A DNA stretch of 64,000 nucleotides, taken from ZC4RG35 sp041747855. Its GTDB lineage: Bacteria; Actinomycetota; Acidimicrobiia; Spongiisociales; ZC4RG35. This document shows, piece by piece, positions 1 through 8,419 of the stretch. Location: positions 1 through 64,000 of the forward strand of contig JBGTEJ010000042.1 in assembly GCA_041747855.1 (NCBI GenBank). Direction: 5' to 3'. Within the stretch, counting starts at the first letter, position 1; every line of letters begins with the position of its first letter. The translations under genes and the position numbers were made by a program. The notes below the pieces were generated by a model. That model was not told where the DNA came from and ran no database searches. It was given only the letters and a program-made list of their open reading frames with translations.

Positions 1-504
1 GAGTGGCTTGTCAACCGTGTGGGACTGGGTACCGGGACCACGGTTCTCATCCTGCTGGCTGGCGGGACCGTGGGTGGGGTCGGCTTCTTTGTCGGTGGCC
101 ATCTCGCCGATGCCTGGGGACGTCGGCTCACCTCTATCTTCTGTTTCGTCGTCGTCACGGCCGGAGCGGTGACCCTCTACTCGGTCGGCTCGGTGCCTCT
201 GATCCTGGTGGCGGTGTTCCTCTCGACGTTCGGAACCTTTGCCTACGTGCCCGCTGCCGGATCGCACCGTGCCGAGCTGTTCCCGACCCATCTTCGGTCT
301 AGTGCAGCCACGGCGGCTGCCAATGCGGCCCTCGTCGGGTCAGCCGTGGGTCTGATCCTCGGAGTATTTACCATCGACAGTCTCGGACTCGAGACCACCG
401 TGCGACTACTGGCCATCGCCATGGTCGGTGCCGCCGCCCTGACCATGCAACTGCCTGAGACCCGCGGTCAGGACCTGACTGCGATATCGACTGACCGCCG
501 ATAG
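1..504 (+). CDS. MFS transporter, C-terminal part (5' end outside window)
   Basis: The reading frame is open from the first base, so about 167 C-terminal residues of a longer protein are present. The fragment is strongly hydrophobic and carries the MFS loop motif GGHLADAWGRR near its start (the conserved G-x-L-aD-r-x-GRR between helices 8 and 9 in the second half of the fold). It ends with LPETRGQDL, the typical tail signature of sugar/metabolite MFS carriers. It is a cytoplasmic-membrane secondary transporter; the substrate cannot be told from this half. Its last 37 bases overlap the convergent MATE gene. Confidence 0.85.
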   Translation, partial: EWLVNRVGLGTGTTVLILLAGGTVGGVGFFVGGHLADAWGRRLTSIFCFVVVTAGAVTLYSVGSVPLILVAVFLSTFGTFAYVPAAGSHRAELFPTHLRSSAATAAANAALVGSAVGLILGVFTIDSLGLETTVRLLAIAMVGAAALTMQLPETRGQDLTAISTDRR

Positions 505-1799
505 CCGAGTAGGAGCACCAGCGCCCGCACCGCCATGAAGGATCCGAGGGCCCACCAAATACCTGAGAGATCTGAACCAAGAGCGGAACCCGCCATCAGA
601 GACACGGCTACCAACGCTCCCGCTGCCGTCGAAACGGCCATCACCGACGGTGCCAACAGGCCCATGATTATCCCGTCACCGACGAACACGACCGCCCCGA
701 GTAGGAGCACCACCGCGGCCACACCGCCGGCGGCCACCGCCAACTCCCCCACCAGCGCGTCACTGGCGATCAAAGGCAAGGCTTGTCGTCCGAACAGGAG
801 GCCGACGAACAGGATCAGGCCGACGCCGGCACCCCAGGTGACCAGCCTCTTGGCGAGAGCCCCTATCTTCTCACGGTCACGGCCTGCCGTGGTCTCGCCG
901 ACCAACGCTTGACCGGCGATCTCGACACTGTCTGCGACCAACGCCCCAAACAGGAATATCTGGGCGACCAACTGATGTGCCGCGATGTGGGCAGGACCGA
1001 TCCTGGTCGCCGTGGATGCGGCGAAGGTGAAGGTAAAAAGGAGGAAGGTCGAACGCAGCACCAGAATCGACCCGTTGCGTCCGAGGGTCATAAGAGCGGG
1101 CAGGCTTCCTTTGAGGCTCGACGGGCGGGTGGCCATGTTCTTCGATTTGATCAGGTAGAGGAACAGACCGGCCCCAACGCCTTGCGCAACCACGGTGGCC
1201 CAGGCAGCCCCGACCAATCCCCAGCCAGCAACAAAGATGAACAGGGGGTCGAGCACCAGGTTCACCACATTGATGACCACCGCAACCTTCAGCGGAGTTC
1301 GGGTGTCCTGGTGTCCCCGGAAGGCACCATGACCGGCGATCACGATGAAGACGAAGATAGATGCCCATGCCCGCACATCGAGATAGCTCACTGCGGCTTC
1401 GGCGACCTCGCCCCCCGCACCCATCAGGCTGACCAATCTTCCAGACAGCAGCCTCAGGGCGACCGTCACCACCACACCGATTGCAATCGCCAGACCGAGG
1501 GCGGTACCGACGAACTGACGAGCCTCGTCGGGTAGACCACGCCCCAGGGAGCGTGCCACCAGAGGGGTGGTCACGAACGCCAGGAAGTTGAATGCAAAGA
1601 AGGCGAAGCTGACGATCGCTGCGTTGACCCCGAGTGCGGCCAACTCGGTAGTGCCCAGCCTCGCCACGAAAGCGGTATCGGTGAGGGTCAGGAGAGGATC
1701 GATGGCGGCGGTAACCACGGCAGGGACCGCGATCCGCAGAATTGCCCGGTCAGTACCCCTCAACGTGCCGCGTCTGACCTCATCGGGCCGCATGGGCAT
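468..1799 (-). CDS. MATE family efflux transporter
   Basis: This 443-residue polytopic membrane protein has about twelve hydrophobic segments in two homologous halves, the usual length and layout of MATE (NorM/DinF-type) Na+ or H+ drug antiporters. The N-terminal half contains the characteristic stretch DPLLTLTDTAFVARLGT followed by LAALGVNAAI. The substrate is unknown. The start ATG lies 20 bases inside the end of the upstream nth gene, so the two are probably co-transcribed and coupled. The 3' end overlaps the convergent MFS gene. A DinF-like role beside a DNA repair gene is possible but unproven. Confidence 0.88.
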   Translation of the reverse strand: MPMRPDEVRRGTLRGTDRAILRIAVPAVVTAAIDPLLTLTDTAFVARLGTTELAALGVNAAIVSFAFFAFNFLAFVTTPLVARSLGRGLPDEARQFVGTALGLAIAIGVVVTVALRLLSGRLVSLMGAGGEVAEAAVSYLDVRAWASIFVFIVIAGHGAFRGHQDTRTPLKVAVVINVVNLVLDPLFIFVAGWGLVGAAWATVVAQGVGAGLFLYLIKSKNMATRPSSLKGSLPALMTLGRNGSILVLRSTFLLFTFTFAASTATRIGPAHIAAHQLVAQIFLFGALVADSVEIAGQALVGETTAGRDREKIGALAKRLVTWGAGVGLILFVGLLFGRQALPLIASDALVGELAVAAGGVAAVVLLLGAVVFVGDGIIMGLLAPSVMAVSTAAGALVAVSLMAGSALGSDLSGIWWALGSFMAVRALVLLLGYRRSVDIAVRS

Positions 1800-2463
1800 C
1801 CTTCGAGGGCCATCGGCACAGATCGAAGAGATAACACGAGCCGCATTTGGGTCTTTGGGCCTCGCACGTGTCGCGTCCGAACTGGATGAACCGCATCGAG
1901 ATGCCCGACCAGACCTCCTCCGGATAGAGCGCTTTCAAGTCGGTCTCGACCTTGACCGGGTCTTTCTGGGTGGTCAGTGCCAGACGTCCGGCAACCCTCT
2001 TCACATGTGTGTCAACCGCAATGGCAGGAAGATTCCACACTTCGGCGAGCACCACGGAGGCCGTCTTCCTCCCCACCCCACGGAGTCTCACGAGCTGGTC
2101 GAGGTCCGCCGGCACTTCGCCGTCGAATCGGTCGGCCACATCTTGGGATAGTTCGATGATCGCCCTCGTCTTCTGGCGATAGAACCCGGTCGAGTACACC
2201 AGACGCTCCACCTCCTCAGGGTCGGCGTCGGCGAGATCGGCGGCCGTGGCGAATCTCCGGAACAGCCCAGGTGCCACCCTGTTCACGTTCTCGTCCGTGG
2301 TCTGGGCCGAGAGAACCGTGACCACGAGGAGCTGCCATGCATTCTCATACTCGAGCGCGGTGCCCATCATGGGGTATCGAGCCACGAGTCTTCGCAGAAC
2401 TTCGAATGCCCTGTCTTTGGACGATCGTGCGGGGCGGGTTCCGTCGGCGCGTTTCAGGAACAT
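1780..2463 (-). CDS. nth: Endonuclease III (DNA glycosylase/AP lyase)
   Basis: This 227-residue protein is a base-excision repair glycosylase that removes oxidised pyrimidines and cleaves at abasic sites. The helix-hairpin-helix LRGVGRKTASVVL holds the catalytic Lys (about K133), and the catalytic Asp is in VDTHVKRV (about D151). The C-terminal 4Fe-4S motif is complete: Cys at about 200, 207, 210 and 216 (C-x6-C-x2-C-x5-C). Length is normal for the family. It overlaps the downstream MATE gene and is divergent from the EamA permease. Confidence 0.96.
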   Translation of the reverse strand: MFLKRADGTRPARSSKDRAFEVLRRLVARYPMMGTALEYENAWQLLVVTVLSAQTTDENVNRVAPGLFRRFATAADLADADPEEVERLVYSTGFYRQKTRAIIELSQDVADRFDGEVPADLDQLVRLRGVGRKTASVVLAEVWNLPAIAVDTHVKRVAGRLALTTQKDPVKVETDLKALYPEEVWSGISMRFIQFGRDTCEAQRPKCGSCYLFDLCRWPSKDAHAAR

Positions 2464-2488
2464 GACGGGTCATGGTATTGCCCGCACC

Positions 2489-2494
2489 TACCCT
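2489..2494 (+). promoter_or_regulatory. Putative -10 element for a leaderless transcript of the EamA gene
   Basis: TACCCT fits the actinobacterial TANNNT -10 consensus and ends 8 bases before the ATG at 2503. No ribosome-binding sequence lies between them, so the mRNA may begin at the start codon. No convincing -35 hexamer was found. Confidence 0.4.
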
Positions 2495-2502
2495 TTCCGT
2501 CC

Positions 2503-3384
2503 ATGTCAACGACGATCGGCAGGCGCGCCGTCATCGCCCTCCTCGGAGCGGCATTTCTGTACGGCGCCACTTTTGTCGTCATCAAGTCGGCTCTGGAGGA
2601 CATCGCCCCGCTCGCCTTCGTTGCATGGCGGTTCACTATCGGAGCGCTCGTACTCGCGTTCTTCGCCTTTCCCCGCGGATCGAGGATCTGGCTTCACGGG
2701 TCGCTGGCTGGCGTGGCCCTTTTCGCCGGCTACGCACTGCAGACGGCTGGCCTGGCATCGACGACGGCGTCCAACTCCGCTCTGATAACGGGAATGTACG
2801 TGGTGTTCACCCCGATCCTCTCCGCGATCTTCCGACGACGGTTACCTTCGATCTGGGTTGCTTCCGCAGCAGTCGGAGCCTTCGTCGGCATATACCTCCT
2901 CACCGACACCGACGGGTTCACCTTGAGCCGGGGTGACCTCCTCACCCTCGGATGCGCTCTCGCCTTCGCCCTGCACATCATCGCTCTCGCCCGCTATGCG
3001 GGCTTACACCCTGTCGTGCCCTTCACCACCGTTCAACTTGCCGTGACCGCACTTCTCGCCTTCCCCATCTCCCTCGTCGTCGACGGTCCAGTGGTGCCCC
3101 AGTGGTCGGTGTGGCCGGCCCTTTTGGTCACCGCCCTCGCGGTTTCAGTTGGTGCCTTCCTGCTTCAGGTCTGGGCGCAGACAGTGGTCGGACCAGGGAC
3201 CACGGCGGTGGTGTTGGCCGCCGAACCCGCGTTCGCAGTCGCAACGGCCTGGGTTGTCCTCGGTGAGCGACTCGACATCGCGGGTTGGGTCGGAACCGCA
3301 TTGATCGTCATCGCCATCTACCTGGTCGTCACCCACCAGAACGACAACGCCCGCTTCGCGGAGTCGGTAGCGCCGGCCAGGTAG
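2503..3384 (+). CDS. EamA/DMT-family permease
   Basis: This 293-residue membrane protein has about ten transmembrane helices in two EamA repeats (roughly residues 8-135 and 145-278), the drug/metabolite transporter (RhaT/YdcZ-like) fold. Typical signatures are LYGATFVVIKSAL in helix 1 and LAAEPAFAVATAWVVLGE in helix 9. Such proteins export amino acids or other small metabolites; the substrate is not predictable. It is divergent from nth and convergent with the next gene (13-base gap). Confidence 0.9.
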   Translation: MSTTIGRRAVIALLGAAFLYGATFVVIKSALEDIAPLAFVAWRFTIGALVLAFFAFPRGSRIWLHGSLAGVALFAGYALQTAGLASTTASNSALITGMYVVFTPILSAIFRRRLPSIWVASAAVGAFVGIYLLTDTDGFTLSRGDLLTLGCALAFALHIIALARYAGLHPVVPFTTVQLAVTALLAFPISLVVDGPVVPQWSVWPALLVTALAVSVGAFLLQVWAQTVVGPGTTAVVLAAEPAFAVATAWVVLGERLDIAGWVGTALIVIAIYLVVTHQNDNARFAESVAPAR

Positions 3385-3397
3385 AGGAGCGGGTGGC

Positions 3398-3766
3398 CTA
3401 GACCCGGTCTTCCAGGTTGGTCTCCGATGGATTGCCTCCGGCGCCACCGTTAGGGACCGACTGCTCCGAGGATGGAACTCGACCGGCCGGCACGAGAGAC
3501 TGGCCGGACTGTTTCTGGAGCCGTCTGGCCAGCCGCATCAGCCAACGGATCACCATGACAATGCCGAACAGTCCGATCGTCAGGAGGATCAGCAGCTCGG
3601 GACCGGTGGTGAACGGCAGATCGCAGCGTTCGATCCCCCCGGAACAGAGGCCGTACCCGGTGCCACCTGTGACCAGGTCGATCAGCACCAGCATTGGCAC
3701 CAGAGCTATGGCCAAAGCCAGGACGGCGAGGAGGAGCGCCAGTATCCGAATCAGATTGACAGCCAC
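3398..3766 (-). CDS. Small membrane protein of unknown function
   Basis: A 122-residue protein with two clear hydrophobic segments (about residues 5-31 and 54-76). The short loop between them contains two Cys residues, in GLCSGGIERCDLP, which could form a disulfide if exported. A basic stretch after the second helix is followed by a polar, Gly/Ser/Pro-rich tail. No family is recognised. It is a single gene divergent from the ThyX-like gene. Confidence 0.6.
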   Translation of the reverse strand: MAVNLIRILALLLAVLALAIALVPMLVLIDLVTGGTGYGLCSGGIERCDLPFTTGPELLILLTIGLFGIVMVIRWLMRLARRLQKQSGQSLVPAGRVPSSEQSVPNGGAGGNPSETNLEDRV

Positions 3767-3799
3767 GGGGAAACGCTAACCGGGAGCCTCCGCAATCTC

Positions 3800-5458
3800 G
3801 TGGAGCGCGACCGCTACGATCAGCCGCCCTTGCCGCGATACCACCAAGAGCATTTTACGGCCGACGAGAAGACGGTCCTCGACAGGTTCTTCACCAACAC
3901 CGACCTTCCGGTGTTCGGTCTGACCAATCTTCCTGAGGTAGTCAAAGGCGCCCTGTTCGCTCGTTACTCCAGGTCGGACAAGTCCCTTCGAAGACTGTTC
4001 TTGGACGAATTCGTTGCCGATCCCGACTCCGGTATCGAACTGATGGCCGGCCAGGGAGTCGATCCGATGGTGTCGACCCGCAAGGCCGAAGAGCTCTATC
4101 AGAGGATGTTCTTCGACTACGGCGATGATTCAGTAGCCCAGTTGGGTGGCGCCCATCTCGCATGCGAACAGGCCTCGAATCTGCTCACCAAAGTTCTGGA
4201 GTGGGGGCGATTGGCAGCTTATCTGGAGCAGTCGACCCGCTACATCGCCTACGACTCCAAGCTCGGCGATGGCTATCGCTACCTGACCCCCGACGAGATC
4301 GCCGACTCCCCCCATTCCGCGAGGTACACGGCCCACATGCAACGGGTGTTCGACACGTACTCGCGCATGGTCGCCCGAATGATGGATGTGTACGAGACCA
4401 AGTTTCCCCACGACCCGTCTGACCCCAAGTGGATATGGCGGTCGACGATCCGGGCGAAGGCATGCGATACGGTCCGGGGTCTGCTCCCGGTGTCCACCCT
4501 CTCCAACGTAGGCGTTTATGCGACCGGCCAGGCGTATGAGATGGCCCTGGTCCGGATGGCGGCGAACCCGCTAGAAGAGGTCCGCTCCTACGGAGAGATG
4601 ATGCTGGCTGAGCTCAGACACATCATTCCTTCGTTCCTCATCAGAGTCGACCTAGAGGAGCGAGGGGTCCGCTGGTCGCAATACCTCGCCGATGTCAGAT
4701 CCAATCTGGAGAAGGCAACCGACGGTTTCGTCGGCCCTAGCGACCCAGGTCCGACGGTGACATTGACCGATTGGGATCCTGAGGCGGAAACCAAGATCGT
4801 GGCCGCTGCCCTCTACGCGGTCAGCGAGCTCCCCGACGGCGACCTCCAGGCAATGGCCAAGACCCTCACGGCAGAGCAAAAGGCGGAGTTGATGACTGCC
4901 CTCGTCGGTGATCGCGCCAACCGGCGACACAAACCGGGACGGCCGATGGAGCGGACTTCGTACAGGTTCGACGTCAAGTGCGACATCGGGGCCTTCCGCG
5001 ACCTTCAGCGTCATCGTCTCATGACCGTCGAATGGCAACGGTTCTCCACCCGCCTGGGATACGACATTCCAGCCGAGCTGGACTCCGAAGGGCTCGACGA
5101 CGCCTGGACCTCGATCATGGACGACGCCGGCGCTCTCTACGAGGACATCCGGGACACGCTCGGCCCCGACGTAGCCCAGTATGTAGTCCCCTTCGCCTAC
5201 AACGTGCGGTTTGTGATGGACATGAACCCCCGGCAGGCATTCCACCTGATCGAACTTCGCAGCGGGTCGGCAGGACACCCGGCCTACCGCACCGTCGCCC
5301 ATCAGATGCACCAGGCGATACGAGACGTCGCCGGTCATGGGCTCATTGCCGATGCGATGACACACGTCGACTATTCGAATGTCGAATTGGAACGGCTCGA
5401 GGGTGAGCGGCGCTCCGAACAGAAGCGTTCCTCGGTGGGTTCGACCGACAGCCGATAA
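3800..5458 (+). CDS. Tandem ThyX-like (FAD-dependent thymidylate synthase superfamily) protein
   Basis: This 552-residue protein, with a GTG start, appears to contain two ThyX-like halves; classical ThyX is about 220-250 residues and works as a tetramer. In the N-terminal half (about 110-155) the stretch WGRLAAYLEQSTRY aligns with the ThyX signature RHRxxSxNExSxRY but keeps only the third Arg, the Glu and the SxRY end. In the C-terminal half (about 375-420), LQRHRLMTVEWQRFSTR keeps RHR but has two extra residues before the Ser. FAD/dUMP-dependent methylation of dUMP is the family reaction; whether this fusion does it is uncertain. A poor ribosome site (GGGAG, 13 bases upstream) precedes the start. 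Confidence 0.75.
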   Translation: MERDRYDQPPLPRYHQEHFTADEKTVLDRFFTNTDLPVFGLTNLPEVVKGALFARYSRSDKSLRRLFLDEFVADPDSGIELMAGQGVDPMVSTRKAEELYQRMFFDYGDDSVAQLGGAHLACEQASNLLTKVLEWGRLAAYLEQSTRYIAYDSKLGDGYRYLTPDEIADSPHSARYTAHMQRVFDTYSRMVARMMDVYETKFPHDPSDPKWIWRSTIRAKACDTVRGLLPVSTLSNVGVYATGQAYEMALVRMAANPLEEVRSYGEMMLAELRHIIPSFLIRVDLEERGVRWSQYLADVRSNLEKATDGFVGPSDPGPTVTLTDWDPEAETKIVAAALYAVSELPDGDLQAMAKTLTAEQKAELMTALVGDRANRRHKPGRPMERTSYRFDVKCDIGAFRDLQRHRLMTVEWQRFSTRLGYDIPAELDSEGLDDAWTSIMDDAGALYEDIRDTLGPDVAQYVVPFAYNVRFVMDMNPRQAFHLIELRSGSAGHPAYRTVAHQMHQAIRDVAGHGLIADAMTHVDYSNVELERLEGERRSEQKRSSVGSTDSR

Positions 5459-5480
5459 CCCGTCCGGGCTCGAGTCGAGG

Positions 5481-5486
5481 TAACGT
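5481..5486 (+). promoter_or_regulatory. Putative -10 element before the small protein/ArsA-pair operon
   Basis: TAACGT matches TANNNT and ends 6 bases before the ATG at 5493, with no Shine-Dalgarno sequence between. This suggests a leaderless transcript starting the 72-residue protein and the two ArsA-type ATPases. No good -35 is visible. Confidence 0.4.
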
Positions 5487-5492
5487 CGCGCC

Positions 5493-5711
5493 ATGGCTGA
5501 ATTCGATGTCGACGCCATGATCAACCGATTTGCGGAGCGAGCAGAGGCTGTCAAGACGCGTCCACTGCCTCCGGTAGCAGGTGAGGAACGCCAGAAATTC
5601 GTGCGGCAAGCCCAGACCGATTACATCGACTTTGCCCTGGTAGCGAATGCTCAGTGGGTTGTCGAGGATGGTCACCTCGTCATCCGGATACCTCTAGCCG
5701 GTAAAGGCTAA
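5493..5711 (+). CDS. 72-residue conserved-type protein of unknown function
   Basis: A short soluble protein with a mixed helix/strand pattern and a C-terminal segment rich in aliphatic residues (WVVEDGHLVIRIPLAGKG). No domain is recognised. It ends 9 bases before the first ArsA-type ATPase gene, so it is probably the first gene of that operon and may work with the ATPase pair; this is inference from position only. Codon usage resembles the neighbours. Confidence 0.6.
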   Translation: MAEFDVDAMINRFAERAEAVKTRPLPPVAGEERQKFVRQAQTDYIDFALVANAQWVVEDGHLVIRIPLAGKG

Positions 5712-5720
5712 GAAGCCCGG

Positions 5721-6569
5721 ATGCTCGACGACCGTCTGGTCATCGTCTCCGGCAAGGGCGGTACGGGGAAATCGGCGGTGGCAGCAGGTCTGGCGCTCGT
5801 CGCCCAGCGACACGGTTTGCGGGTTCTGGCCGCGGAGATGGATGCGAGCGGTGGGCTTTCCGCCCATCTGTCCACCTCCGAACTGGCCTTCAAACCTCGA
5901 CAAGTGCTTCCCGGTCTCCACGCAATGCGGGTCGTCAGATCCGAGGCCCTACTCGAATACCTGTCCCTCCAACTACGGATCCCCGGAATCGGACGTTTTG
6001 GAGGCGGTGTGGCAAGGTCATTCGACGCTCTTTCGACAGCCGCACCCGCCATCAGGGAGATCATCACGATCGGAAAGCTGCTGTGGGAGGTCAAACAAGA
6101 CCGGTGGGACATGGTTGTGCTCGACGCGCCACCGACAGGACAACTCGGATCCTACTTGAGGGCGCCCAGATCCATCACGGAACTAGTCCCCACGGGGAGG
6201 ATTCGGGAGCAGGCAGAATGGATGGCGGGCACCCTGGTCGACCCTGAGATCACCAGGTTGGTCCTGGTCACCCTCCCAGAAGAGCTTCCAACCAGCGAGA
6301 CGATGGAGACGATCGGCTGGCTGGAGGTGGAACAGATCACACCGCCGCCCCTCGTGTTGGTGAATCGTGTCCTTCCCCCGCTGACAGTGGCCAAACGTCC
6401 GCAGGGTGTCGCTGGCGAGATGGTGGAGCTGCACAGCGCCCAACTCACCGAACAGAAGACGTGGCTGGAGACCCTGCCAGGAGACCTGACACTTCCCTAC
6501 TTGTTCGGACTGTTCACACCAGGTGAGGTCTCAGCCCACCTGAGCGATCTCCTGGAGCATCTCGACTGA
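5721..6569 (+). CDS. ArsA/Get3-type ATPase, first of a pair
   Basis: This 282-residue protein has the deviant Walker A motif GKGGTGKS (about residues 10-17) and the switch region VVLDAPPTGQ of the ArsA/Get3 branch of SIMIBI P-loop ATPases. It is shorter than classical Get3 and lacks a metal-binding CxxC. An adjacent pair of such genes is conserved in actinobacteria; the mycobacterial pair Rv3679/Rv3680 forms a hetero-complex reported as a bacterial Get3-like ATPase. A role in membrane-protein or stress handling is inferred; arsenite export is unlikely because no ars genes are present. Confidence 0.85.
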   Translation: MLDDRLVIVSGKGGTGKSAVAAGLALVAQRHGLRVLAAEMDASGGLSAHLSTSELAFKPRQVLPGLHAMRVVRSEALLEYLSLQLRIPGIGRFGGGVARSFDALSTAAPAIREIITIGKLLWEVKQDRWDMVVLDAPPTGQLGSYLRAPRSITELVPTGRIREQAEWMAGTLVDPEITRLVLVTLPEELPTSETMETIGWLEVEQITPPPLVLVNRVLPPLTVAKRPQGVAGEMVELHSAQLTEQKTWLETLPGDLTLPYLFGLFTPGEVSAHLSDLLEHLD

Positions 6570-6580
6570 GCCAGGCACTG

Positions 6581-7597
6581 ATGATCGCCGGCGCCGGTGG
6601 GGTGGGCAAGACCACCGTCGCAGCCGCAGTTGCCGTGAGGGCAGCCCGGTCCGGGGCACGGACCCTGGTCGTCACCGTCGACCCTGCCAGGAGACTCGCA
6701 GCAGCACTGAAGATTCAAGATCTCAGCGACGAGCCGAAACCACATCCCGACGAGCCCAACCTCTGGGCGGCCCAACTCGACTCCTCTGCCTCGTGGCGGG
6801 CGGTGGCGGAACGGCACGCCGACCCCGAAGTGGCGCATCGACTGGCAACCAACGAGTTCTTCCAAGCGGCGGCAGACCACTTCCCGGCTTCCCAGTCCTA
6901 CGCCGCGGCCGACCAGGCGGCAACATACGTTCAAGCCCGGGCATGGGATCTGGTGGTGGTCGATACCCCACCGTCAGGGGGCGGCACCGACTTCTTCACC
7001 GCACCCGCCCAGATGGCCGACCTCGTCGGGGGCCGCCTTCTTCGCTGGATCACCGGGGGCCCCCTGCCAGGACGCCGCTTTCTCTACAATCGCGCCGGGC
7101 GGCCAGTGCTGAAGATCGCCGATGCCGTCCTCGGTTCGGACCTGCTTCAGCGAGTCAGCGAATTCCTCCTCGACCTGCGCACCACTTATGACGGGGTCGC
7201 CAGAAGAGGACGTGAGATCGAGCGGGTGATGAGAGAGGCGGTCATCTTCGTCGTGACCACAGCCGACCCCGCTCCAATGCACGAGGCTGTCAGGTTCTAC
7301 CGGGATCTTCCCGGAGTCGCCTCCACCCCCGATGCCGTCATTTTCAACCGTTCCCTACCGGAGGAATGGATCAATCCCGATGGCGACTTCCCTCCCGACG
7401 TGAGACAGATCGTCGAACTGTGGTCCGCCGAGACCGCACGGCAGAAGGACTTCAGGGAGAGCTTCTCGTCCCGATACGGCGCAACAGTGGCATCCATCCC
7501 CTGGACATCCCGGCCACCCACCAGTCTGGACGATCTGGCCAATCTGGTCAGGAACGGCTCGGGTATACCTTGGGATGCTTTGGGCATAAGCTTGTAG
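6581..7597 (+). CDS. ArsA/Get3-type ATPase, second of a pair
   Basis: This 338-residue partner of the preceding ATPase has Walker A GAGGVGKTT, a VTVDPARRLAAAL switch-I-like segment (the D-P-A of the family) and VVVDTPPSGGGTDFF. The first in-frame ATG puts Walker A at residue 3, which leaves almost no first strand. The residues encoded just upstream (LSQAL) would complete it, so a non-ATG start such as the CTG at 6566, overlapping the upstream stop, is possible. It is translated with the first ATPase as an operon and probably forms a heterodimer with it. Confidence 0.84.
   Translation: MIAGAGGVGKTTVAAAVAVRAARSGARTLVVTVDPARRLAAALKIQDLSDEPKPHPDEPNLWAAQLDSSASWRAVAERHADPEVAHRLATNEFFQAAADHFPASQSYAAADQAATYVQARAWDLVVVDTPPSGGGTDFFTAPAQMADLVGGRLLRWITGGPLPGRRFLYNRAGRPVLKIADAVLGSDLLQRVSEFLLDLRTTYDGVARRGREIERVMREAVIFVVTTADPAPMHEAVRFYRDLPGVASTPDAVIFNRSLPEEWINPDGDFPPDVRQIVELWSAETARQKDFRESFSSRYGATVASIPWTSRPPTSLDDLANLVRNGSGIPWDALGISL
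7587..7592 (+). promoter_or_regulatory. Putative -10 element before the HAD phosphatase
   Basis: TAAGCT fits TANNNT and ends 7 bases before the ATG at 7600. It lies in the last codons of the upstream ATPase gene, so the phosphatase may have its own leaderless transcript. No -35 element was found. Confidence 0.35.
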
Positions 7598-7599
7598 CT

Positions 7600-8394
7600 A
7601 TGACCAAAGCAGCAGCGTTCTTCGACCTCGACAGGACACTGATCTCGGGTGCATCGGCCCTCCCGTTGGGGGTGGCCGCCTTCAGACAGGGACTAGCAAC
7701 GAGATCCGAGATGCTGTCGTGGGCCCTCGACGCCATCACTTTCAAGATTCTCGGCGATAAGGACGGGAGCACCGCCGAAGACACCAGACAGGACTTCCTG
7801 GTCCGTCTCGCAGGTATCCCTGTGGCAGAGATACACGAGCTCGAGGCGGCGGTCACCCCGGGACTGGTCTCGAGGGTAAGGCCGGAGTCGCGCGGGCTCC
7901 TCGCGATGCACCACAACCACGAGAGGGACACCTGGATCGTCTCTGCGAGTCCTCAGATCCTCGTCGAACCTCTGGCTGCGTCACTCGGGATGACCGGAGC
8001 GATCGGAACCCGTGGTGAGATCATCGACGGCCATTTCACCGGCCAGCTGGACGGCCCTTTCGTCTACGGGCCGGGCAAGGCGGAAGCCATCGAGAAATTG
8101 GCCTCCGAGCGGGGATACGACCTCGACCTCTGCTACGCCTACTCGGACTCCATATCCGACCTGCCGATGCTCAGCATGGTGGGTCATCCCGTTGCGGTAA
8201 ACCCCGATTCACGTCTGATCACCGAGGCCCGCGCCAGAGGGTGGCCGGTGGTGATCTTCGCCAGGAAAACCAAACAGGCCCTGGCGGCTGGTGCGGTGAC
8301 AACGGCACTCATCGGAACCGGGGTGCTCGCCTACTTGCGCGGACGCCACGACGGGCGACTCGCCGCCCTCACAACCCGGCCCCGAAGGTTCTGA
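7600..8394 (+). CDS. HAD-IB family phosphatase with C-terminal membrane segment
   Basis: A 264-residue HAD hydrolase of the SerB-like IB subfamily. Motif I is FFDLDRTL (nucleophile D9, acid D11), motif II is IVSASPQ, motif III Lys is in GPGKAEAI, and motif IV is DSISDLPML. The region after about residue 225 carries a hydrophobic stretch (AAGAVTTALIGTGVLAYL) that could anchor it in the membrane. The ATG at 7600 is chosen because motif I then begins near residue 7; the frame is open further upstream but lies inside the ATPase gene. The substrate is a phosphomonoester of unknown identity, possibly a lipid or phosphoserine. Confidence 0.87.
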   Translation: MTKAAAFFDLDRTLISGASALPLGVAAFRQGLATRSEMLSWALDAITFKILGDKDGSTAEDTRQDFLVRLAGIPVAEIHELEAAVTPGLVSRVRPESRGLLAMHHNHERDTWIVSASPQILVEPLAASLGMTGAIGTRGEIIDGHFTGQLDGPFVYGPGKAEAIEKLASERGYDLDLCYAYSDSISDLPMLSMVGHPVAVNPDSRLITEARARGWPVVIFARKTKQALAAGAVTTALIGTGVLAYLRGRHDGRLAALTTRPRRF

Positions 8395-8419
8395 CAGGCT
8401 GACGCCAGACACCAACCCC

